Part shown: positions 12,139-17,868 of the stretch, piece after piece | How the letters are laid out: each line of letters begins with the position of its first letter | How positions within the stretch are numbered: the stretch's first letter is position 1 | From: UBA7985 sp965661545 | GTDB taxonomy: Bacteria; Pseudomonadota; Alphaproteobacteria; UBA7985 | Reading direction: 5' to 3' | DNA length: 17,868 nucleotides | Assembly (NCBI GenBank): GCA_965661545.1 | Contig: CBFIEF010000043.1 | Coordinates: 1 to 17,868, forward strand | The notes under the pieces: generated by a model | Database searches by the model: none | What the model was told of the DNA's origin: nothing | Seen by the model: only the letters and a program-made list of their open reading frames with translations | Program-made: the position numbers and the translations under genes

Positions 12139-14064
12139 TTATGCGGCGTGATCAGTCGGTTGCTCGGATTTAGCCTCGGCTGCTGATGGGGCCTTTGTTT
12201 TCGAGAGCTTGGATAGCTTGCGTTGGATGTCGGAGAGGTCTTTCCGAAGATCGACCAATCGACGCTCTTTGCGCTTTAGCTCTTTCTCGAATTTCGCGTC
12301 TTTGGTGTTTTCAAGAACAAGCTTTCCAATGCGAATTTCGTCTTCGAGCGTGTAGCTCAATTCACGCTTACGGGTGAAGGCTTCGGCCAAGCGTGCGCCG
12401 AAATCATCACGTTCAGCAGCAGCGGCTTCATCGCGGAGCGACCGAATGCCTGCGCGCATGTCCTGGAACTCAGCCCACAGCGCCTGATCCGTATCTCGAC
12501 CGGCGCTCCCGGCCTGCTTCCAGTCCCCCATGACGGCATCAACGTGCTCATCGAGTTCCTTGACCGTCGCACCCAAGGGCGGATGGCTTAGGCGGTCCAA
12601 AAGGGCGCGCTTGCGGAAGGTGTTGGTTTCACGGCTTTCATCGAGCGTTTCGAAAAAGGCTTTGCGCGCTTCGTTTATCGCTTTGCGGGCATCTCGGAGG
12701 TCAGAGCCAATTTGGCTCGCCTCGTCAGCAGCAACCCGGCCTAAATTCCTCATTGCAGTCAGCGCTGTTTCAGCGCTGTCCATTCCTGCTTTCGCCGCGT
12801 CTTCAACCGCGCGCCATTCCTTGAGTGTCACAATTTCGGCCGGGATCTCTTTGGCGCGGTCTAGGTGCCGGCGGACGTCGTGGGCGAGGGTGGCGACTTG
12901 TGTGCGGCGCCTTTCGATTTCTCGATCTGCACGCCACTGAAGGTCGTCGATCCGGCGGCGGAGCTTGTCCGTGATATCGCGGTTATTTGAGCCTGATTTC
13001 GCTTCCAGCGTCGTTACCGACTGGGTCAATCCGCGCAAGTCCCGGCCCTCTGATAGGGCATCGCCATCGGCTGAAAGGTCGTCAAAGGCCTGCTCGAGCG
13101 CAGATGCTTCGGCTTCGAGCGCTGTGCGTAAGCTCTGCGTTTCGCTTTCCAGCGTATCAATGTCTTGCTCAACAGCCGTTGTCATTTGGTTGAAACGCTG
13201 GTCCATCGCAGCGTCATCTGGTCCGCCAGCTTCCTGCCACGCCGCAAGCAGACCCTGCAGCTTTGACTGCATATCCTTGCGCTGCGTGCTGGCCATGAGC
13301 TCCACCAATTCATCCAGCACCGCTTGCCGCTCGGCGACGAAAAACTCAGGCTGTTTGGCGGCGATGTGGGCGCGCTTTTCGGCGGCCTCTCGTGCGGCGG
13401 CGTAGCGGCGTTCGAGAACGGTGTCATGGACCGCACCAGCAGAACCCGACTGCATCCATTCCTCAGACAACACTGCCATTTGATCTGGCAGCACGCTGGG
13501 CGAGGCTTTGCTGAGCGCTTCAAGTCGGCCAATGATATCGCGCTTCCGGCTCCATTGATCCTGTGTGTGCGTTTCCAGTGCGGTTTCCAGCGCTGTAAAC
13601 CGTGCTTCCAGCGCGTCTAGATCGCCAAGGCCCGGCGCGTCCTTCAAGTCCGTCTTCAACTGAGCAACGCGCGGCTCCAGATGGGTTAGAGAAGGGGAGG
13701 TGGGGGCAAGTGCGGTTTCGAGGTCTGACAGCTCACGGGCGCGCTGCTCATACAAGGCGGCGGCATCGGCCAGCGCAGCGGTTTTTGAGCCCTTTACTGC
13801 CCGCGCAACAATCCGTCCGCCATCGGTCAACCGTACGTTCCCGCCCTTGTCAACATAGGCCAATTCTGGCGGCTTATTTGAGGAAGTCGGCTTGATCTTG
13901 CCCGGGTTTCGCGCAGACGTTGGCGCGCCTCGGCGTCTTTTCTCACGGCGGCGCTGATCAGCACGCTCTTCGATGGCGTGAGGATTCTTTCGCGGCGCCC
14001 ATAACCATCGCCAAACCGATGCGATGGGAGTGAAAATGCCTCTCTTGGAATCCCGTGACTTCAC
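12139..14064 (-). CDS. DUF349-repeat coiled-coil protein
   Basis: This is a 641-aa, highly charged, almost wholly helical protein with no signal peptide. At least three DUF349-like units recur, each a helix with W-x5-G followed by a helix of the type LW-x2-F: about 171-230 (EEWMQSGSAG), 243-300 (AAWQEAGGPDD then RFNQM) and 481-540 (GDWKQAGSAG then LWAEFQDM). Heptad-rich coiled coil covers about 300-470 and the Lys-rich 595-622. The N-terminus carries a Trp-rich patch (WRWLWAP, 18-24) and an Arg/Lys-rich segment (37-60). The start is a GTG with a weak ribosome binding site; no better start is nearby. Known DUF349 proteins are poorly characterised, and some have been linked to nucleic-acid or ribosome-associated roles, which I cannot confirm here. 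The gene is divergent from the solute-binding protein gene. Confidence 0.8.
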   Translation of the reverse strand: MKSRDSKRGIFTPIASVWRWLWAPRKNPHAIEERADQRRREKRRRGAPTSARNPGKIKPTSSNKPPELAYVDKGGNVRLTDGGRIVARAVKGSKTAALADAAALYEQRARELSDLETALAPTSPSLTHLEPRVAQLKTDLKDAPGLGDLDALEARFTALETALETHTQDQWSRKRDIIGRLEALSKASPSVLPDQMAVLSEEWMQSGSAGAVHDTVLERRYAAAREAAEKRAHIAAKQPEFFVAERQAVLDELVELMASTQRKDMQSKLQGLLAAWQEAGGPDDAAMDQRFNQMTTAVEQDIDTLESETQSLRTALEAEASALEQAFDDLSADGDALSEGRDLRGLTQSVTTLEAKSGSNNRDITDKLRRRIDDLQWRADREIERRRTQVATLAHDVRRHLDRAKEIPAEIVTLKEWRAVEDAAKAGMDSAETALTAMRNLGRVAADEASQIGSDLRDARKAINEARKAFFETLDESRETNTFRKRALLDRLSHPPLGATVKELDEHVDAVMGDWKQAGSAGRDTDQALWAEFQDMRAGIRSLRDEAAAAERDDFGARLAEAFTRKRELSYTLEDEIRIGKLVLENTKDAKFEKELKRKERRLVDLRKDLSDIQRKLSKLSKTKAPSAAEAKSEQPTDHAA

Positions 14065-14185
14065 GTTGACTTTATCCCGGACTGAAAATTTGCACGAACA
14101 TAGTTTGATCTTTATCTACATGAGTCTATGAGATCTCGCGCATAAAAAACGGTGTTTTCTCGAAACCTTGTTCTTGAGTGAAATT
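14065..14185. promoter_or_regulatory. Divergent promoter region between the DUF349 gene and the solute-binding protein gene
   Basis: This is 121 bp of AT-rich sequence between two outward-facing genes. On the + strand TTGATC (about 14104-14109) and TATGAG 16 nt later form a weak sigma-70-like pair. GAGATCTC near 14130 is an 8-bp palindrome. The position argues for promoters more strongly than the motifs do. Confidence 0.4.
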
Positions 14186-15310
14186 ATGCGGCAATTCATG
14201 CGTGCTTACCAAGGATTCGCTTGCGCGGTTTTGATCGGCACGGGCGTTATCCTGATGAACTTTGTGCCATTCGCGGCTGCGCAAACAGGGAGCGCGGAAC
14301 TGACCATTGCCACTTGGGGCGGCTTTTATCAAAAGGCGCAAACTCAAGTGTTGGCTGAGCCCTTTGGCTTCCAGACCGGAAAGGCAGTGGACGTTGTCAC
14401 CTATACCGGCCACCCTAATGAAGTCCGTCAGAAAGTTTCGGCCTATCGCGAAACGGGGGATGCGCTGGGTTGGGATGTTTTGGACTTGGAGCTGCATGAT
14501 GCTGAGACGCTGTGTTTCCAGGGTTATCTTGAACCCATCGACCATCAGCAGATTGGCATCCAGAACGCCAATAGCGACTTCATCGACGGTGGTATCGGGC
14601 TGTGCTGGGTCGGCAATGTTGTCTGGTCGCACGGCTTCGGATTTGATCAACGGTTATTCAGCGGGGCCAAACCCTACGCACTGACCGATGCTTTTGACCC
14701 GCTGCTTTTTCCCGGCCAACGGCTGCTTACGAACTCAGCAGAGGTCGTGATGGAGTTGGCGCTGTTGTCAGAAGGCGTTGCAGCGGACCGGGTTTATGAG
14801 CGTTTGGGCATCGCTGACGGCGTGGCTGAAGCATTGTCTGTTCTGAATCGTGTGCGAAATGATGTTCGATTTATCAATTCCACTGAGGAAATTTTTGCCC
14901 TGCTCAAATCCGGTCAGGCGGCGGTTGGTGTGATCCATCACTTTGACGCGCTGCGGGAACTGCGCTCCACGGGTCCAAGTGTCGGATATCTTTGGGATAA
15001 CCATGTTGTGGATATGGACGTTTTCGCCATCCCGTCCGGCGCAGGAAACCCCAACCTGGCAGCAGATTTCATCGCCAACGTCTCTCGTGGCGCGTACCAA
15101 ACGGCAATGGCAACCGTTACGGGCTATGGCCCAGCCCGCTTGTCCGCTGCAACGGCGGCGCGCGAAGATTTGCGGGCGTGGTTGCCGACTGGACCGGAAA
15201 ACCTTGGCTCCGGTTTGCTGTTCAGCCCCGAGTTTTGGGCCTCGCCTGAAGGCGAAGCCGCGCAAGAAGCCTATGATACGTGGCGCGGGTCGATCGCTGG
15301 CACGCTTTAG
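14186..15310 (+). CDS. Periplasmic substrate-binding protein of an ABC transporter (PotD/spermidine-putrescine-like)
   Basis: This 374-aa exported binding protein has a signal peptide at about 1-32 (hydrophobic core CAVLIGTGVILMNFVPF, cleavage likely after AAA before QTG). The mature protein opens with the family hallmark ELTIATWGGFYQKA. It continues with WDVLDLELHD and a hinge-like AVGVIHHFDALREL typical of polyamine- and iron-type extracellular solute-binding proteins. The ATG at 14186 is preferred: it has TGAGTGA about 8 nt upstream and gives a clean signal peptide. A TTG at 14168 and an ATG at 14198 are alternatives. No ATPase or permease gene is next to it in the window, so its transporter must lie elsewhere or it acts alone. 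The ligand cannot be assigned. Confidence 0.85.
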   Translation: MRQFMRAYQGFACAVLIGTGVILMNFVPFAAAQTGSAELTIATWGGFYQKAQTQVLAEPFGFQTGKAVDVVTYTGHPNEVRQKVSAYRETGDALGWDVLDLELHDAETLCFQGYLEPIDHQQIGIQNANSDFIDGGIGLCWVGNVVWSHGFGFDQRLFSGAKPYALTDAFDPLLFPGQRLLTNSAEVVMELALLSEGVAADRVYERLGIADGVAEALSVLNRVRNDVRFINSTEEIFALLKSGQAAVGVIHHFDALRELRSTGPSVGYLWDNHVVDMDVFAIPSGAGNPNLAADFIANVSRGAYQTAMATVTGYGPARLSAATAAREDLRAWLPTGPENLGSGLLFSPEFWASPEGEAAQEAYDTWRGSIAGTL

Positions 15311-15322
15311 AGCCGAGCCGCG

Positions 15323-16429
15323 CTAAACTTCAGCAGCCTCCAGCGCCAGCATGCCCGCCAGCACCAGTCCGGCCAAGATCACACCCAAGATGACCAGCAG
15401 CGTGACTTTCCACCACGAAACAGGACGCTCGCCCTGTACCTCACCTGTGCGCGCATTGACCACGAAGCGGTAGACTTTGTTTTTCCAGCGAAAGGCGGAG
15501 AGAAACGTCGGCAAAAGGACGTGTTTGAAGGTCGTGTCGTCGTAGTTCGTTTCCAACCGCGTAATGCGCTGTCGATCGCCACCAATGGACCGCCGCACGT
15601 CCCGTTCGATGGCGACTTGCATGATGCGTTTGGCTTCGGTGAAGCCCTCAGCCAAGGGAACTTGATAAGCTTCGGAGATATAGCCCGCGAGGTACTCATC
15701 GGCATAAGGGCGCTGATTCTCCAGATCCCACGGCGTCAGCCGCGATAGGTATTTAGCCGGAAGAGAGTGGGATGAGGGCACCAGCACATCATCAAACATG
15801 CGCGCCACACGGCCACTTTTGGGCGTCCAGCGCACACGGGTTTCCGTTCGCCGATTTTCTCCACTGCCAACGGTGACTGTATAGGTGTCCCCGCGAAAGC
15901 CCTGATACCGCGAAGCCGTGTCGGCGTCGTAGGTCCAATAGGGCAGGTAAATACCCTTGAATTGATCGTCGGCGGAGGTGTGGCGGCGCATGGATTCGGG
16001 GGCCAGCCACGAGCGTTTCAGCCAGCGTTTGGTCGCTTGGCGCGCTTCCTTTGCCGTGAGCTTAAACGGCAGCAACGCATCCGGTGTCAGGCGTCGCACT
16101 TGCACCGGATCCACCACCACGGGCACCGCGCAGAATGGACAGCGACCGGCTGTTTCATTCTTGGCCAGCGTGAACTCGGCGGCGCAGCTGTCGCATTTGA
16201 TCGACGCGACATGGTCTGTTGCGTGGTTGTTCTCTAGATCTCGAAGGGCGCTATCGAGGTCGTTCTCAATGATCTCGCGCGCGTCGTGATGCAGGGGGTT
16301 TACGTGGCCGCAGTAGTCGCAGCCCAAGGCGTCAGCGCCAGGTTTATAGGCCAGCAGCGCCCCGCAGTTCTGACATGGATAATCCTGCCGTTCGAGCGTT
16401 CCTGTTTCCTCGTTTGGTGCGTCATCCAT
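15323..16429 (-). CDS. Double zinc-ribbon, membrane-anchored protein of the TelA/SPFH stress cluster
   Basis: This 368-aa protein has two four-cysteine zinc ribbons at the N-terminus (Cys19/22/37/40 in PCQNC and GCDYC; Cys79/82/97/100 in KCDSC and RCPFC). A long middle part follows with YLPYWTYDADTASRYQG and LPTFLSAFRWKNKVYRFVVN. One C-terminal helix (about 342-364, after SWWK) anchors it with the ribbons in the cytosol. Relatives are often labelled TFIIB-type zinc-ribbon proteins or, misleadingly, PriA-like helicases; no helicase motif is present. It resembles YdjG-type proteins that accompany SPFH proteins. The ATG follows GGGGAT. A terminator lies between it and the upstream SPFH gene, so it probably needs its own promoter or read-through. 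It ends 12 bp from the convergent binding-protein gene. Confidence 0.82.
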   Translation of the reverse strand: MDDAPNEETGTLERQDYPCQNCGALLAYKPGADALGCDYCGHVNPLHHDAREIIENDLDSALRDLENNHATDHVASIKCDSCAAEFTLAKNETAGRCPFCAVPVVVDPVQVRRLTPDALLPFKLTAKEARQATKRWLKRSWLAPESMRRHTSADDQFKGIYLPYWTYDADTASRYQGFRGDTYTVTVGSGENRRTETRVRWTPKSGRVARMFDDVLVPSSHSLPAKYLSRLTPWDLENQRPYADEYLAGYISEAYQVPLAEGFTEAKRIMQVAIERDVRRSIGGDRQRITRLETNYDDTTFKHVLLPTFLSAFRWKNKVYRFVVNARTGEVQGERPVSWWKVTLLVILGVILAGLVLAGMLALEAAEV

Positions 16430-16512
16430 GTGAAAATCCCCGTTTGATCGTCATTGGTTGCAAGAATAGGAAAGCTGTGAAGATCTTGAAACCCGCGATC
16501 CCAGAAAAATGA

Positions 16513-16533
16513 AAGGGGGCCCGAGGCCCCCTT
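16513..16533 (-). terminator. Intrinsic terminator after the SPFH gene
   Basis: Read on the - strand, a 9-bp GC-rich stem (AAGGGGGCC with GGCCCCCTT) closes a TCG loop and is followed by TCATTTTTC. It begins 10 nt after the SPFH stop. This is the clearest rho-independent terminator in the window. Confidence 0.85.
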
Positions 16534-16543
16534 GCTGTTCGCT

Positions 16544-17659
16544 TTAAAGCGGAGGTGGTGCCCCCGGAACTGGCGGCGGCGCCACGTCGAACAGACGCGC
16601 AATGGCCGGTACGTCAGATGCCTTGGTCCAAGCTGCCATCCCAGCCGCCCAAACCAGAGCGTCTGAATGCAAGCGTCCCGCTGCGATTTCATCGTGCAGC
16701 GCATGACCCTGAAACGGTCCCGTTTGGGTGCCGTTCACGGCGATGAAGTAGGACGGCTCAGAGGGCAGTGATGGCGGGGCTGCGGCTTCGGCTGGTGACG
16801 CGCTGCCGTTTGGAGAAAAAGCAGCGGCCATTTGCTGTGCCATCGCAAAGCCCATACCCATGCCCGCGCCAGAGGCGGCCGCTCCGCCCGCTTCGCCGCC
16901 AGCTGTGAGGGACTCAGCGGCTTGGAACTGCATGTACTTGTTCAGATCCCCAATCACACCCATGGATGAGCGCTTGTCCAATGCTTCTTCCACATTTGGT
17001 GGCAGGGAGATGTTTTCGATCAGCAGCTTTTGCAGATCGAGGCCATAAGCGGCAAAATCTGGACCCACGAGGTTGGTCAGAAAGTCCCCCAACTCCATGT
17101 AATTCGCCGCGAGATCCAGAGCCGGGATCTTCGCTCTTCCAAGGCCAACTGCAACCCGGCTGACAATTAGATTGCGCAGCTGGTTACTGACTTCATCCAC
17201 GGAAAAACGACCATCGGTGCCCACGACTTCGCGCAGGAATTCCACCGGATCGGCAACGCGGATCTCATAGGTACCAAAGGCCCGCAACCGCACCGGACCG
17301 AACTCGGCATCCCGCAGCATGATCGGGTTCTTTGTGCCCCATTTGAGGTCAGAAAAACGCTTGGTGTTGATGAAGTACACTTCGCACTTGAACGGGCTTT
17401 TGAAGCCATACTTCCAAGACTGGAGTGTGCTGAGAACCGGCAGGTTAGCCGTTTCCAGCTGCCACAAGCCGGGATCAAATACGTCGGCGACTTCGCCTTC
17501 GTTGACCATGACGGCCACTTGCCCTTCGCGGACCGTGAGCATGGCGCCGTATTTGATTTCGTTGCCTTGACGTTCAAAGCGGTAGACCATCGTATCGCTG
17601 GTATCATCAGTCCATTCGATAACGTCGATGAACTGACCGCCGAAAATTCCGAATGCCAT
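16544..17659 (-). CDS. SPFH-domain (virion-core-like) protein with C-terminal GYF_2 domain
   Basis: This is a 371-aa protein. Residues about 1-235 form the SPFH/prohibitin-like domain of the YdjI 'virion core protein' type: FGGQFIDVIEW at the N-terminus, YGAMLTVREGQVAVMVNEG, FGTYEIRVADPVEF and LRNLIVSRV. Residues 240-300 are a Gly/Ala/Pro-rich low-complexity linker (GAGMGMGFAMAQQM). Residues 304-358 match a GYF_2/DUF4339 domain (YFIAVNGTQTGPFQG, then LVWAAGMAAWTKA). A Pro-rich tail ends the protein. SPFH proteins assemble at membranes; this type is thought to act in membrane-stress complexes. The ATG at 17659 follows AAGGAG at 17670-17675; an earlier in-frame start lies within the gap and has no domain support. 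It sits 43 bp after the TelA-like gene. Confidence 0.88.
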   Translation of the reverse strand: MAFGIFGGQFIDVIEWTDDTSDTMVYRFERQGNEIKYGAMLTVREGQVAVMVNEGEVADVFDPGLWQLETANLPVLSTLQSWKYGFKSPFKCEVYFINTKRFSDLKWGTKNPIMLRDAEFGPVRLRAFGTYEIRVADPVEFLREVVGTDGRFSVDEVSNQLRNLIVSRVAVGLGRAKIPALDLAANYMELGDFLTNLVGPDFAAYGLDLQKLLIENISLPPNVEEALDKRSSMGVIGDLNKYMQFQAAESLTAGGEAGGAAASGAGMGMGFAMAQQMAAAFSPNGSASPAEAAAPPSLPSEPSYFIAVNGTQTGPFQGHALHDEIAAGRLHSDALVWAAGMAAWTKASDVPAIARLFDVAPPPVPGAPPPL

Positions 17660-17669
17660 TTTTGGCCTT

Positions 17670-17675
17670 CTCCTT
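17670..17675 (-). promoter_or_regulatory. Ribosome binding site that fixes the SPFH gene start
   Basis: AAGGAG on the - strand lies 10 nt before the ATG at 17659, with a second GAAGG at 6 nt. It rules out the longer in-frame start at 17737, which lies inside the end of the preceding gene. Confidence 0.7.
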
Positions 17676-17702
17676 ATTTTTGTGCAAGCGCCCTGGGGTG
17701 GC

Positions 17703-17868
17703 TTAGTTGGCGTCCACGGCGGATTGACCGGCTTCAATCGCAGCCCCAGAGGCGGATTTCAGTACGGTCTTGAGATCATTTTCCATGGATTGCATGGCGA
17801 TAACAGCCTCGGCACGCTTCTTTTTGGCTTCATCCGCAATCAGCAGCGAATCATTGATCGCCCCGATC
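17703..17868 (-). CDS. TelA-like toxic anion resistance protein, C-terminal end (gene runs off the window)
   Basis: Only the last 54 codons and the TAA are inside the window. The residues LLIADEAKKKRAEA, then MQSMENDLKTVL, match the conserved C-terminal helix of the TelA/KlaA family (usually NEELI..L.I..EG..KRA..E..L..ME.EL). The adjacent SPFH and zinc-ribbon genes are the usual companions and support the call. TelA proteins were first tied to tellurite resistance and are now placed among chemical-stress response proteins; the mechanism is unknown. The family call rests on a short segment. Confidence 0.6.
   Translation of the reverse strand, partial: IGAINDSLLIADEAKKKRAEAVIAMQSMENDLKTVLKSASGAAIEAGQSAVDAN

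Noticed and set aside
14080..14100. Sigma-54-like promoter (GG and GC doublets before the binding-protein gene)
   Set aside because: The doublets are 11 nt apart, not the required 10, and the flanking bases do not fit.
15300..15325. Bidirectional terminator between the binding-protein and zinc-ribbon genes
   Set aside because: TTTAG/CTAAA arms with two further pairs after a mismatch are too short and lack T-rich tails.

Overview
The window looks like a chromosomal segment of an alphaproteobacterium, possibly a marine Rhodobacterales-like lineage. This rests on the gene neighbourhood addA-trxA converging on folC-accD-trpA-trpB-trpF-pyrF, on the protein styles, and on moderately high GC. The placement is inferred from gene order and motifs, not from a database search. 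I see no rRNA, tRNA, CRISPR array, insertion sequence or phage gene.

Region 1 (1-1171, + strand) holds the C-terminal nuclease end of AddA and then thioredoxin TrxA with an unusual CMPC active site. Region 2 (1172-8907, - strand) reads as one tightly packed operon: pyrF, a six-helix membrane protein, a large membrane-TrpF fusion, trpB, trpA, accD, folC and a PIN-domain gene. Junctions are close to or at overlap (8-nt overlap pyrF/membrane gene; ATGA overlaps trpB/trpA and accD/folC; 3-nt gap folC/PIN). The operon combines pyrimidine, tryptophan, fatty-acid and folate synthesis. Two things depart from the usual layout. Phosphoribosylanthranilate isomerase is fused in frame behind about 270 residues of six-helix membrane domain, and a PIN ribonuclease-like gene with no antitoxin ends the operon. 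The PIN gene's 3' end, facing trxA, carries four consecutive near-perfect inverted repeats within 104 bp.

Region 3 (8908-9217) is a 310-bp divergent intergenic region. Region 4 (9218-10939, + strand) holds an MFS transporter and a small one-helix protein of unknown function. Region 5 (10936-14064, - strand) holds a lipoprotein polysaccharide deacetylase and, upstream of it, a 641-aa DUF349-type coiled-coil protein. Region 6 (14186-15310, + strand) is an orphan periplasmic solute-binding protein.

Region 7 (15323-17868, - strand) holds a TelA-like 'toxic anion resistance' C-terminus (cut by the window edge), an SPFH/virion-core-like protein with a C-terminal GYF_2 domain, a strong intrinsic terminator, and a double zinc-ribbon membrane-anchored protein. 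This set recurs in bacteria and is thought to act in membrane or chemical stress, but its biochemistry is poorly described.

The best candidate for something undescribed is the membrane-anchored TrpF together with its neighbouring six-helix protein. After it come the structured trxA/PIN convergence and the TelA-SPFH-zinc ribbon module.
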